From: Heracleum sosnowskyi
Lineage: Eukaryota; Streptophyta; Magnoliopsida; Apiales; Apiaceae
Direction of reading: 5' to 3'
Assembly (NCBI GenBank): GCA_030848705.1
Contig: CM061245.1
Coordinates: 37,018,711 to 37,082,710, forward strand
DNA length: 64,000 nucleotides
A model generated the notes under the pieces. The model was given only the letters and a program-made list of their open reading frames with translations, made no database searches and was not told the origin of the DNA. A program made the position numbers and the translations under genes. Position 1 is the first letter of the stretch. Each line of letters opens with the position of its first letter. Below, in pieces: positions 44,897 to 55,440 of the stretch.

Positions 44897-47800
44897 TTAA
44901 GAGAAATTTAGCATACCTAGCTCACTTACTAATCTTGAGAATGTTGATTCATCAAGTGGCTTGGTAAAGATGTCTGCAAGTTGTTGTTCACTTGGAACAA
45001 AATGTAACTCCACAGTACCATTCATAACATGTTCTCTAATGAAATGGTACTTGATGTCAATGTGCTTGGTCCTTGAATGCTGCACTGGATTCTCAGTAAT
45101 GGCAATGGCACTAGTGTTGTCACAGAAAATAGGAATTTTCTCAACTCTTAATCCATAATCAAGTAGTTGGTTTTTCATCCATAAAATCTGTGCACAACAA
45201 CTTCCAGCTGCAATATACTCAGCCTCAGCTGTGGAGGTAGAAACTGAGTTTTGTTTCTTGCTGAACCATGACACAAGCTTGTTTCCTAGGAATTGACAGG
45301 TTCCAGTTGTACTTTTCCTGTCAATTTTACATCCTGCAAAGTCTGCATCTGAATAACCAATTAGTTCAAAACCAGATTCTCTAGGATACCAAATGCCAAG
45401 GTTTGGTGTTCCTTTGAGATACCTGAAAATTCTTTTAATAGCAACTAAATGGGATTCTCTAGGGTCAGCCTGAAATCTAGCACATAGACATGTAGCAAAC
45501 ATAATATCAGGTCTACTAGCTGTTAAATATAAAAGTGAGCCTACCATGCCTCTGTAACTTGAAATGTCCACAGATTTTTCCTTAGTATTCAATTCAAGTT
45601 TGGTGGCAGTAGGCATGGGAGTTTTGGCAGGAGAGCATTCCATTAGGTTAAACTTCTTTAATAAATCATGAATGTATTTTGTTTGACTAATGAAAATGCC
45701 TTCATTAACTTGCTTTACTTGGAGACCAAGAAAGTAAGTTAATTCTCCCATCATGCTCATTTCATATTTACTTTGCATAAGCTTGGCAAACTTTTGACAA
45801 AGTTTCACATCTGTAGACCCAAAGATTATATCATCTACATAAATTTGAACAAGTAAAGTAGAGCCATTTACAACCCTGTGAAAAAGAGTTTTATCTACAG
45901 TACCTCTAGTGAAATGATTCTCAAGGAGGAACTGTGAGAGAGTGTCATACCAGGCTCTAGGTGCTTGTTTCAAACCATAGAGTGCTTTGAGAAGGAAGTA
46001 CACATAGTCTGGAAAATCATCGTCTTCAAAACCAGGAGGTTGACTTACATACACCTCCTCTTCCAATTCCCCATTCAGAAAAGCACTCTTCACATCCATT
46101 TGATAGACTTTGAAATTGGCATGGGCTGCATAGGCTAGGAAAATCCTTATTGCTTCTAGTCTTGCAACAGGAGCAAAGGTTTCATCAAAATCAATTCCCT
46201 CTTCCTGTGAGTAGCCTTTTGCAACCAGTCTAGCTTTGTTCCTTGTGACTATGCCATTTTCATCCATCTTGTTTCTGAACACCCACTTTGTGCCTATAAC
46301 ACTCCTGTCATTAGGCCTGGGCACCAGCTTCCAAACGTTGTTTCTCTCAAATTGGTTTAGCTCTTCTTGCATGGCTAAAACCCAATCTGGATCTAGAAGT
46401 GCATCCTCAACTTTCTTTGGCTCATCTTGAGACAGAAAGCTACTATATAGACATTCTTCTTGAGTTGCTCTTCTAGTTTGGACTTTTGAAGAAACATCAC
46501 CTATAATAAGTTCAAAGGGATGATCTTTAGTCCATTTCCTTGAGGGAGGTAGATTTGCTCTTGAAGACGTAGCTTCATGATCATGATTGCCTTGATTGGA
46601 TATTTGTCCTTGAGAAACTCCCCCTGAGTTTGTTGTCCCTAATTGATCACTTCTAGAAGCATTCCTATGACTATCAACGGTATGACCGCTTTGGCTGTCA
46701 ACGAAACGCTCATTCTGACTGTCAACGAATCCACCATCATGACTGTCAACAAAATGACCAGTTGGTCTGCTAGCAGCTATCCTTTTTAATCTCAATGCAG
46801 CAATTTCATCCTCACTGCTGCTTTCATCTGTGCTAGATACAACAACTTTAGGCTGTTTCTCAGTAGCCTTATCATGATTCACTTGATCTCCTTCCTCATT
46901 TTCAAAAGAAAGACTTTCATGGAAACCTTCATCACAGAGACCTTGGATTTTGAGATCATCAAAAACAACATGTACAGATTCCATAACAATGTTGATTCTG
47001 AGATTATAGACTCTGTAAGCTTTCCCTGCTGCATATCCCACAAATATTGCTTCATCTGCCTTTGCTTCAAATTTCCCCAAATGCTCAGCTTGATTTCTCA
47101 GAACAAAGCACTTGCATCCAAAGACATGAAGAAAATCTAATAGTGGCTTCTTTCTTTTGAGTAACTGATAAGGGGTCATTCCTTTGGCCTGATTAATCAA
47201 AGAAATATTTTGAGTAAAGCAAGCTGTGTTAACTGCCTCAGCCCAAAAATATGTAGGTAACTTTGATTCATCTAGCATTGTCCTTGCAGCTTCAATAAGT
47301 GTTCTGTTTTTCCTTTCAACTACACCATTTTGCTGTGGTGTTCTTGCTGCTGAAAACTCATGCAAAATACCATTTTCTTCACAGAACACCTTCATGCTTG
47401 AATTCTTGAATTCTGTCCCATTGTCACTCCTAATCCTTCTTACTTTGAAATCAGGATGATTGCTTACCATCTTGATGTGATTGATAATGATTTCACTTGC
47501 CTCATCTTTAGAGTGCAAAAAGAAAGTCCATGTAAATCTAGAAAAATCATCAACAATCACAAGACAGTATTTCTTCTTTGAGATTGACATAACATTTACA
47601 GGGCCAAATAGGTCCATATGAAGCAATTCAAGCTGCTGGACAATTGATGACTCTGTCTTGCTTTTGAATGATGCCTTCTTCTGTTTTCCCTTTTGACAGG
47701 CATCACACAAACCATCCTTGGAGAACTCCACCTGTGGAATTCCTCTAGCAAGATCTTTCCTCACCAAATCATTCATAACTTTGAAATTCAGATGGGATAA

Positions 47801-48226
47801 CTTCTTGTGCCATAACCAACTTTCATCCTTGCTTGCCTTGCTGAAGAGACAAGTGATGGTGTCTGAACTTGTGCTACTAAAGTCAGCAATGTACACATTC
47901 CCCCTTCTGAATCCAGTCATTACCACATTGTTGTTTCCTCCTTTAGAAACAACACAGGCTTCTCTGGAAAAAGTAACTAAAAATCCTTTGTCACAAAGTT
48001 GGCTGATACTAAGCAAGTTGTGCTTAAGACCATCCACCAGTGCAACCTCATCTATGATGACATTCTCTTTTGAAATCAAGCCATATCCCTTTGTGTAGCC
48101 TTTGCTGTCATCTCCAAAAGCAATACAAGGGCCAGCTCTTTCCTGAAACTCTGTGAGCAGGGTAGAATCACCAGTCATGTGTCTTGAACAACCACTATCC
48201 AAGTACCAAAGATTCCTTTTGTCTCC
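44897..48226 (-). CDS. D pol: protease, integrase, reverse transcriptase, RNase H
   Basis: The frame is open from 48268 but has no ATG until after the protease Asp; I place the first expressed codon at 48226, after the candidate acceptor. Order, counted from 48268: protease WYLDSGCSRHMTG (21-33), pre-integrase ESWLWHKKLSHLNF with C-X2-C, integrase core Asp (LDLFGPVN, about 218), Asp (RSDNGTEF, about 279), Glu (PQQNGVVERKN, about 310). A spacer with FVDS-type repeats encoded by the element word follows (about 505-535). RT has YVDDIIFGS (about 809-817) and RNase H has GYSDADFAG (about 970), STAEAEY and DNTSAIAITENPVQHS. All catalytic acids are present; it ends SELGMLNFS. Confidence 0.95.
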   Translation of the reverse strand, partial: GDKRNLWYLDSGCSRHMTGDSTLLTEFQERAGPCIAFGDDSKGYTKGYGLISKENVIIDEVALVDGLKHNLLSISQLCDKGFLVTFSREACVVSKGGNNNVVMTGFRRGNVYIADFSSTSSDTITCLFSKASKDESWLWHKKLSHLNFKVMNDLVRKDLARGIPQVEFSKDGLCDACQKGKQKKASFKSKTESSIVQQLELLHMDLFGPVNVMSISKKKYCLVIVDDFSRFTWTFFLHSKDEASEIIINHIKMVSNHPDFKVRRIRSDNGTEFKNSSMKVFCEENGILHEFSAARTPQQNGVVERKNRTLIEAARTMLDESKLPTYFWAEAVNTACFTQNISLINQAKGMTPYQLLKRKKPLLDFLHVFGCKCFVLRNQAEHLGKFEAKADEAIFVGYAAGKAYRVYNLRINIVMESVHVVFDDLKIQGLCDEGFHESLSFENEEGDQVNHDKATEKQPKVVVSSTDESSSEDEIAALRLKRIAASRPTGHFVDSHDGGFVDSQNERFVDSQSGHTVDSHRNASRSDQLGTTNSGGVSQGQISNQGNHDHEATSSRANLPPSRKWTKDHPFELIIGDVSSKVQTRRATQEECLYSSFLSQDEPKKVEDALLDPDWVLAMQEELNQFERNNVWKLVPRPNDRSVIGTKWVFRNKMDENGIVTRNKARLVAKGYSQEEGIDFDETFAPVARLEAIRIFLAYAAHANFKVYQMDVKSAFLNGELEEEVYVSQPPGFEDDDFPDYVYFLLKALYGLKQAPRAWYDTLSQFLLENHFTRGTVDKTLFHRVVNGSTLLVQIYVDDIIFGSTDVKLCQKFAKLMQSKYEMSMMGELTYFLGLQVKQVNEGIFISQTKYIHDLLKKFNLMECSPAKTPMPTATKLELNTKEKSVDISSYRGMVGSLLYLTASRPDIMFATCLCARFQADPRESHLVAIKRIFRYLKGTPNLGIWYPRESGFELIGYSDADFAGCKIDRKSTTGTCQFLGNKLVSWFSKKQNSVSTSTAEAEYIAAGSCCAQILWMKNQLLDYGLRVEKIPIFCDNTSAIAITENPVQHSRTKHIDIKYHFIREHVMNGTVELHFVPSEQQLADIFTKPLDESTFSRLVSELGMLNFS

Positions 48227-49467
48227 CTGCACACAATAAAACCAAATCAAGTCGATTTTGGTACCCAAGTTTCCTTGGGTCCTGTCTTGTTAGCCTTTGT
48301 ATTCCCTTTTGTACCATTTTTCACTTTGGGTTCAGATTGATTCAAATCAATCTTTACCCTTGGTGTTGATTTCTGAGGGTTGCTCATATTTTCATTCATA
48401 GCATGCATAGTTGGAGGAACAATCATGTTATTCATGTTCCATGGCATTTGTGGCATGTTAAACATATTCATGTAAGGATTAGGCACAAATGGCATGCTAG
48501 CATATGGATTCTGAAATTGTGCATATGGAGCAAACATGTTAGGCATAACAGGCATTTTAGGCATGGAACTGTTCATTGCAGGCTTGGGCATTTTCATATT
48601 AACAGATTTCTTAACAGATTTGCAGTTAGTAGATAAATGATTAACACTTCCACAATTGACACATGTCTTTCTAGGTGCATATTTATCAGGTGTGTAATTG
48701 TTGTGTTTGTTAATTCCTACCTTGCCATTTCTGTTATTCTTTTTATTTCCCTTAGCCTCAACCTGAACTTTCTCTAACTTGTCTTTCAATTGCTTGTTAG
48801 ACAAGTTACCTACATTAGCTCTCTCAACAGGCTTCTCAACTTTCTTTGATTTACTAGACTCACCTTGAACAAAGTTCTTGGTGACCGGACCATACTTGTC
48901 ATTAAGTCTAGTGAGTTTATCTTTTCTTTTCTCTGTCAACGAAACAGCCTGATCGGTTGATGGTTCATCTGTCAACGAAACATTGCATTCCGTTGACATA
49001 TCAACCTTCAACAAATGATCCTTGTTGTTTGTTGACTCAGTTTCTGATTCTAAGGTTTCACCAACATACCCTAGCTTCTCTTTGTTCCTTTTCCATGATT
49101 GCTCACAGAAGGATTCCACGCCTTGAACATTAATTATGTTGGCAGCAACATTCCTGGCATCCTTCCATTTTGCAATCACACCTTGTTCTATCTCAAGTTG
49201 TGTTTTAAGAATTTCTTCCCTTTGTAACACGTTCTCAAGTTCCTTCTTAGCATCCCTACTAACACATCTCATTTTCTCAAATTCAATGAGCTGTGCTTCT
49301 AACATTGCATTCCTATCACTTAAGAGCAGATTGGTCTCTTTTATTCTAGAATTCTCTTTAGTAAGTGATTTAAGAGTAACACGCAAATTATATAATACAG
49401 TAGACATTTCATTTACTGCACTGTCGCATTCCTCTTTAGAAAGCTCAGAAAGATTAGTAATTGTTAC
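48227..49467 (-). other. Candidate gag-pol intron of D
   Basis: Donor AACCAG|GTAACA (intron from 49467) after gag codon 417; acceptor TTTTATTGTGTGCAG|GGA (intron ends 48227). Both fall on codon boundaries. The length of 1241 nt (remainder 2 on division by 3) brings gag into the pol frame. It contains the coiled coil, second zinc knuckle and gag stop, so retention gives long Gag and removal gives Gag-Pol. The positions match element C and the precise gap in E1. Confidence 0.75.
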
Positions 49468-50718
49468 CTGGTTGCTTGAGGAACTTGCTTCCTGCTCATG
49501 ATTGTCAGCCATAAGAGCCAAGTTGACATACTCAACATCATCATCAGAATCTTCACCATTACCAGCCCAATCATACTCCTGAGACATGAAAGCCTTTTCT
49601 TTTTGTTTGAGAAGTTCAAAGTATTTCTTTTTATAATCAACAGGCTCAAATTTCCTGTTGCCCTTCTCAACCTTGGGCTTTCTGCAGTCTCCAGCAAAGT
49701 GACCAATCATTCCACAATTGAAACATTTTGACTTAGACTTTTCAATCCAGTTTGTTTTGCTAGGTTGAAAGTCTCTTCTTGGTGGCCTTGCTTCTGAGTT
49801 TCTTTTGAACTTGAACTTAGAGAATTTTCTAGACAGAAAAGCAATGTGTTCATCAATCTCATCTAAGTCCTCCAAGTTGGCTGGTTCTGATTCTTCTTCT
49901 TCTGTCATCTTGTCTTTACCCTTGCTAACATCACTCCTACAACTAGATCGACTAGTTGTGGCCTTTGCAGTTTCTTTATTGTCATCTTCAAGTTGGTTCA
50001 CAGATGCAATCAATGCAATAGATCCACCCTTCTTTTGTACCTTTTCAATTTCCTCATCTTGCTCCATTTCCAGCTCATAAGTCTTCAAGGTTCCATAAAG
50101 CCTTTCAAGAGTGTAGTCTTTGTACTCTTGAGTGTTTCTGAGAGAAACAGTCATAGGCTTCCATTCTTTTGGAAGAGCTCTAAGAAATTTAAGGTTTGAA
50201 TCCTTGGTTTGATAGATCCTCCCATACAACTTTAATCCATTCAAAAGCTTTTGAAACCTACTAAACGTGTCATTTAGGGTTTCACCAGCTTTAAAATGAA
50301 AATGCTCATATTGTTGTATAAGGAGTTGCATTTTATTTTCCCTGACTTGCTCAGTTCCTTCACAGAGAGTTCTAACAGTATCCCATACTTCCTTAGAGGT
50401 TGTACAGTTGATAACATTGTCAAACATCTCTTGCTCCAAACCATTAAACAGAATGTTCATGGTCCTTTTGTCTTTATGGACTTCTGCAATATCTTCAACA
50501 GTCCATTCTGAGACAGTTTTTGGAATCTCTACATCAGGTGCATCATCTGGCAGTCCAACCCTGGAATCAAGCTTCATGGGAACGTGTGGACCTTTCTCAA
50601 TACAGTCTACATACCTCTCATCCATAGACATGAGATGTAAATGCATCTTTACTTTCCAGTGAAAGTAATTGTCTTTATCAAGAACTGGTATCTTCACACC
50701 TGCATCCTTCTTCACCAT
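48247..50718 (-). CDS. D gag, long form (823 aa)
   Basis: Starts MVKKDAGVKIP at 50718, about 50 bases after the PBS. Motifs: NYFHWKVKMHLHLMS, SKEVWDTVRTLCEG, FSRFQKLLNGL, LRALPKEWKPM, YGTLKTYELEM; zinc knuckle CFNCGMIGHFAGDC (331-344); coiled coil rich in Leu/Glu/Lys (about 435-540); a second knuckle CVNCGSVNHLSTNC (686-699); a Met/Pro/Asn-rich tail ending WVPKST. Residues 418-823 lie in the candidate intron. It overlaps the pol frame at its end. Capsid and RNA packaging role by family. Confidence 0.93.
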   Translation of the reverse strand: MVKKDAGVKIPVLDKDNYFHWKVKMHLHLMSMDERYVDCIEKGPHVPMKLDSRVGLPDDAPDVEIPKTVSEWTVEDIAEVHKDKRTMNILFNGLEQEMFDNVINCTTSKEVWDTVRTLCEGTEQVRENKMQLLIQQYEHFHFKAGETLNDTFSRFQKLLNGLKLYGRIYQTKDSNLKFLRALPKEWKPMTVSLRNTQEYKDYTLERLYGTLKTYELEMEQDEEIEKVQKKGGSIALIASVNQLEDDNKETAKATTSRSSCRSDVSKGKDKMTEEEESEPANLEDLDEIDEHIAFLSRKFSKFKFKRNSEARPPRRDFQPSKTNWIEKSKSKCFNCGMIGHFAGDCRKPKVEKGNRKFEPVDYKKKYFELLKQKEKAFMSQEYDWAGNGEDSDDDVEYVNLALMADNHEQEASSSSNQVTITNLSELSKEECDSAVNEMSTVLYNLRVTLKSLTKENSRIKETNLLLSDRNAMLEAQLIEFEKMRCVSRDAKKELENVLQREEILKTQLEIEQGVIAKWKDARNVAANIINVQGVESFCEQSWKRNKEKLGYVGETLESETESTNNKDHLLKVDMSTECNVSLTDEPSTDQAVSLTEKRKDKLTRLNDKYGPVTKNFVQGESSKSKKVEKPVERANVGNLSNKQLKDKLEKVQVEAKGNKKNNRNGKVGINKHNNYTPDKYAPRKTCVNCGSVNHLSTNCKSVKKSVNMKMPKPAMNSSMPKMPVMPNMFAPYAQFQNPYASMPFVPNPYMNMFNMPQMPWNMNNMIVPPTMHAMNENMSNPQKSTPRVKIDLNQSEPKVKNGTKGNTKANKTGPKETWVPKST

Positions 50719-50768
50719 GGTTTCTGTTTTTGGTCTTGATCTTTAAACTTCTTGTATGTTAGAAGCTT

Positions 50769-50780
50769 GCTCTGATACCA
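50769..50780 (-). other. D primer-binding site
   Basis: The complement reads TGGTATCAGAGC, initiator-Met tRNA type, two bases inside the 5' LTR edge. Confidence 0.92.
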
Positions 50781-50782
50781 AT

Positions 50783-51776
50783 TGTTATTCCCAAATGACC
50801 TAACAGAATTGTAGAAGGGGGGGTTGAATACAATTCTTGATATTTTCTTAAAACTAAAACACTTTATAAAATAAAACTGAACTGAATAAATAAAAACACA
50901 AGATATAAATAATTCAGTTGGATTGTTTGATGATCCAACTGAAGTGTTTTTATTGCGGAAATAATCTGTGATACAAAAGTACACAGCTGCTCAGTTACAA
51001 GGTTGTAGAGAAGAAAAATGCTCTCAAAGATAGCTAATACAAACTCTTTGTTTTTCTTCACTTCGAATAAAGTAACTGCTACACTTGGTTATATAAACCC
51101 AAGTTTACAACCCTATTTTTGGCTACACTAATAGTACAATGAGTAACCGCCAATAGTTTGCTTTTCATCCCTTTGTCCAGTGGTCCTTGGAGATCCTTGC
51201 TTTTGACTTCATGCTTATTATGATCACTCCCAAGAGCCCAATTGGAAACTGGGATGTTTCCTTATTCCCCATGTCCATTTTAATGGTTTCCAATGCAAAG
51301 TACACTTCCACATCTCCTTTTTGATCTGTCAGGAACCTGTCACTATCACTTTGTCAATTGTATAGAAAAGCAATAATGATTCGTTGATGGCATAGAGATG
51401 TGTTTCGTTGATAGCTTTATTCTTTGTTTCGTTGATGAGCTTCCTTGTTTCGTTGATAGAGTAATCTTCATTCCGTTGACATGTCTTCACTTAGGCAAAA
51501 TTACAAGGCACTAAATATTTACAATTAACCAACCTATTTTGCCTATCTAACCATTTAGTCAACATGACTTAGAAAACCTATCTAGTACTCAACAAACTGC
51601 ATATCAAACTATGAAGTAATGTACAGTGCAATTGCTACATCACTCATTTCGTTGATGAGCTTCCTGTCAACGAAACACTGCAAAGCATGCTATTCCGTTG
51701 ACAGTTACAAAATAACTTAATACAAAATCTACTAAGTGTTTTTATAATTATCATCAAGAACAACATATTCCTAACA
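50783..51776 (-). repeat. D 5' LTR
   Basis: 994 bp, apparently identical to the 3' LTR, with the same eight words. It is followed by TSD GTTAC (51777-51781). Confidence 0.97.
51089..51095 (-). promoter_or_regulatory. TATA box of D 5' LTR
   Basis: On the element strand TATATAA lies in a GGGTTTATATAACCAAGTG context; the same 3' context (TATATAACCAAGTGTAGC) is in element B. The other copy is at 39048-39054. Confidence 0.65.
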
Positions 51777-51781
51777 GTTAC

Positions 51782-52202
51782 GCTTTTGTGTCGCGATAGT
51801 TTCAAGTGGTTTTAAAAACGTTTCTCTGTACCAAAGCTAGGGGTACTTCCTTTATCTTTCCATTACCTTTGTCTAATATATAATCCTAGGTTTCTCACCT
51901 TGGTTTAAGATATGATCATGGATTTCTCATTCCACATACTTTCTTAAAACGATCAAATCAATACATCCTTGATTGTCTAGTGAATAGTGATTTAAAACTC
52001 GAATGGGAATCTCCTGATTCTGATTGCGTTTGCATTCACTTATTCTCCTTATACATCAATAATATAACTTCGAAACATTCATTCCATGTCATCCACATAG
52101 TGTGGTCTGAAAAAAATTTCATCAGCAATTTTACTATTCATCAGTGGCAAATTTACTATTCATCAAGGTTTTAAATATTACAAAAAGTTGGGATATTACA
52201 GT
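51782..52202 (-). repeat. E 3' LTR, right part (gypsy)
   Basis: This continues the LTR of E to the right of D. On its own strand the LTR begins TGTAATATCCCAACTTTTTG, with the complement ending at 52202. The PPT complement GTCTCCCCTAC follows at 52203. No gene. Confidence 0.8.
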
Positions 52203-53421
52203 CTCCCCTACTTAAAAGGATTCCGTCCCGGAATCAGATCAAAATAGATGAGGGTACTTTTCTAGCATTGCGCTCTCTAGTTCCCAAGTGGATTCTTCAA
52301 CATTATGATTTTTCCACAAAACTCTTACCAGCTTTATAACTTTATTCCTTAGCACTTGATCCTTGCGGTCAATGATCTCCACCGGTTGCTCTATATATGA
52401 CAGGTCTGGTTGTATGTCTACTTGCTCGTATTCCACCACGTGTCTGGCATCCGGATTGTACTTCCTTAACATGGACACATGGAACACGTTGTGAACTTGC
52501 TGCAGGTTTGGGGGCAAGGCTAGCTCGTAAGCTACTTCCCCGATACGTCTCAAGATCTCGAACGGTCCAATATATCTGGGGCTCAATTTCCCTTTCTTTC
52601 CGAATCTCATCAATCCTTTCCACGGAGATACTTTCAACAACACAAGATCTCCCACTTCATATTCCTTGTCCTTTCGGGCCAAGTCTGCATATTTCTTCTG
52701 TTTGTCTTGGGCTGCTACCAGCCGTCCTCTGATAAGATCAATTGCATCCTTAGTCTGTTGGACCATTTCGGGTCCGAGCATTTTTCGCTCTCCAACTTCA
52801 TCCCAGTACAAGGGAGATCGACATCTTCTTCCATACAAGGCCTCATACGGGGGCATCCCGATACTTGCATGAAAACTGTTGTTGTAGGAAAACTCAATCA
52901 GGGGTAGGTGATCATCCCAATTTCCTTTGAAATCTATGGTACAAACTCTTAACATATCCTCTAATGTTTGGATAGTCCTCTCACTTTGCCCATCCGTCTG
53001 GGGATGGTAAGCGGTACTCATGTTTAGCTTGGTTCCTACACATTCTTGAAAGCTTCTCCAAAACCTGGAGTTAAATCTAGGGTCTCCGTCTGACACAATG
53101 GAGACTGGAACTCCATGTCGCGCCACAATTTCTTTCATGTAAATATCCACTAGCCTATCGACAGTGTACCTTTCATTAATCGGAAGAAAGTGGGCTGACT
53201 TCGTCAACCGGTCTACGATTACTCAGATGGCGTCGTGATTAGCTTTGGTTCGTGGCAATCCTACTACGAAGTCCATGGCTATTTGTTCCCATTTCCATTC
53301 TGGAATCTCTAGGGGTCGTAAGAGTCCACCGGGTCTTTGGTGTTCAGTCTTTACTCTTTGGCAGGTCAAGCATTTGCTTACCCACTCTATTACGTTCTTT
53401 TTCATGTTAGGCCACCAATAA
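52203..53421 (-). pseudogene. E pol fragment: gypsy integrase with chromodomain
   Basis: The reading on the minus strand from 53421: zinc-binding part (YWWPNMKK ... CLTCQRVK), core start (MDFVVGLPRT), then a stop at the Trp of the expected IWVIVDRLTKSAHF (TCA in plus view near 53222). An open frame of 322 codons follows to 52239: IVSDGDPRFNSRFW, AYHPQTDGQSERTIQTLEDMLR (core Asp and Glu), YGRRCRSPLYWDE, the GKLSPRYIGPFEIL C-terminal part, and a chromodomain-like end (LVRVLWKNHNVEESTWE). This is the Tekay/Del chromovirus type. The rest of pol is cut off by LTR F at 53422. Confidence 0.9.
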
Positions 53422-54277
53422 TGTAACACCCCCAGATCCGGGGTCAGGAATCTGGGTTATCACGCTCCATCAATGATACAATACCTGCATTACTTACAAC
53501 ATTCTCATAATACAACTCCAAAGACCCCAATCACTTACGCACACACACAAGTTATAGCCTTGGAAATGAGCAACAATAATTAACATTTGTTATTACAACC
53601 CACTCAAAATAATTCTCACTAATTCAAGCTGCGACTATTCTGCTTACACCGACAGTATCCATCCTGCATCAACTAACTCCAGGGTGGTCTCTCCATTCCC
53701 TTGCTCTCGTAACACGAGGTGGATTCGGCAATGTTTTCCTCATGCTGAAAGATTTAATAAAGCAAGAATGAGCTAATAGTGCTCATCAAGAAATCTATCC
53801 AAGTTTAAATCTTTAAACCTTTAAGGAAGATAATCCATAGGGGATCAAAGTTTTTAACACTACTAGGGTCTAACCCCAAAATAGTATACCGTTCAAAACA
53901 CCGTATGACTTATAATCATACTTATATACTCTTCGTAATCATTTGGAAATCCTTGGTATCAGTATGATAAACCAAGACTCAAAACATATCTTTTTAAAAT
54001 AGATATCAAATATTGGAATCAAGGCTTAAAGCCTATTCATTGATTCAAAACACTATATAGTTTGAAAATATCTTTGTAACCACAGGCTATGCATTAAACG
54101 GATAAGATACTAGTATAACATAAAAGATGAAGTTACGAGGAAAATTAATATAATGTTTCCGTAACCCAAAATCCACTTATGCATATATAATCTGAGTAAG
54201 ATTTTATCAGAGTCATAACTCATAAAATAAAAGATGAAGTTGCAAGGATTTATTGTAACTTCATTTTTGAACACTTT

Positions 54278-54426
54278 TCAATCCCCTGCCAACATGATCG
54301 GTAAACCTGTACCAAGAATGTCATCCTTAGTCCCTTTCAATACATGTTGCAGAAAACCCCCTGCCAACATGATCGGCAAACCTGTACCAAGGATGTCATT
54401 CTTAGTCCCTTTCAATACATGTTGCA
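54278..54426. repeat. Short tandem duplication in LTR F
   Basis: Two copies of a unit of about 74 bp starting near 54281 and 54358: CCCCTGCCAACATGATCGG ... AACCTGTACCAAG ... CCCTTTCAATACATGTTGCAG. They differ at only a few sites. Confidence 0.85.
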
Positions 54427-55180
54427 GAATTATCCAAATTGGATGATGAACTAATACCGGAGTTGCTACCGCGCCCGTCGTACCAACCTTACTATGATCA
54501 GTAGCAGGTCGTACAACAAAAATATGTTCTCTACATGTAGATGGAAGAATCACGACAGCCTGACATTGTCTACTGCCTTCCCGGATCTCCCGGCCCATTT
54601 GGGGCAATAAAATGGATGGGTCGGCGCAACTGGACCACTTACACCACTCCTAGTTCAGATGAAATCCATGACTCTGAAACGTAAAGATCGTCCTCCTTTC
54701 CCAAAGTGTAATACTTGTTGATACGACTCCACTAAGTAGTTATATCTAGGTTGGAAAGGAAGATTCTCCAATATTTCCCAAGCGATGCTTGTTAATGGAT
54801 ATCGACTTGTTCCATCAATTTACTCCTCGATCGTTGAGGTAGTAACACTACATTTGACTTGCAGCAATTAAATTGCTCCGAGAAAATATCTGTCCCCTGA
54901 CAGTTTTGAGTTGAGAGTTTAAAATGAGTAGGAGTCACTTAAATCAGGTTTCCCATATTTTTGATAGTTGAGCGAGCATTTAAATCCTCTTAAAAGACAG
55001 ATTTAAATGGAAAAACAGTGTTTGGGAACCTTTCCTTGATTTAAAATAATTATTAATACAGCTTAGAATATCCTTCGTAATTATTGAAGGTCGAGGATAA
55101 ACTTTAAATAACATTTCTCATTTTTAAAACTTGTTAAAAGTATTTAATAAATAATCGAATAATATTTATTGAATAAGTAA

Positions 55181-55440
55181 ACCTTAAACGAATCTTCGAA
55201 AATAATATTCATTAAGTAAATAATGATTAAATGAATATTCAAAAATAATATTCATTAAATAAATAAGGATTAAATGAATATTAAAAATAATATTCATTAA
55301 ATAAATAAACCTTAAATGAATATTCAAAAATAATATTCATTAAATAAATAAACCTTAAATGAATATTCAAAAATAAAATTCATTAAATAAATAAACCTCA
55401 AATGAATATTCAAAAATAATATTCATTAAATAAATAATCA
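55181..55440. repeat. 43-bp tandem array with hairpins in LTR F
   Basis: About six copies of a unit AAACCTTAAATGAATATTC, an A-rich loop, AATATTCATTAAATAAAT. Each contains the inverted pair TGAATATT/AATATTCA. This is an expansion of the hairpin block seen in LTR E. Confidence 0.88.

Larger units (their letters stand above)
38742..51776 (-). mobile_element. D: intact SIRE-type copia element, identical LTRs, TSD GTTAC
   Basis: 13,035 bp, minus strand. The LTRs 38742-39735 and 50783-51776 are each 994 bp, and I find no difference between them. GTTAC flanks both ends (38737-38741, 51777-51781). On its own strand: LTR, PBS, gag (823 aa), candidate intron overlapping the gag end, pol (1123 aa), 540-bp spacer, ORF3 (1477 aa), PPT, LTR. 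All three frames are open with catalytic residues in place. It interrupts the LTR of gypsy element E and is the youngest insertion in the window; it may be capable of transposition. Confidence 0.97.

Noticed and set aside
48227..48268. Programmed -1 or +1 frameshift at the D gag-pol overlap
   Set aside because: I saw no clear slippery heptamer, and C and D need different shifts; splicing explains both, though only RNA data can decide.
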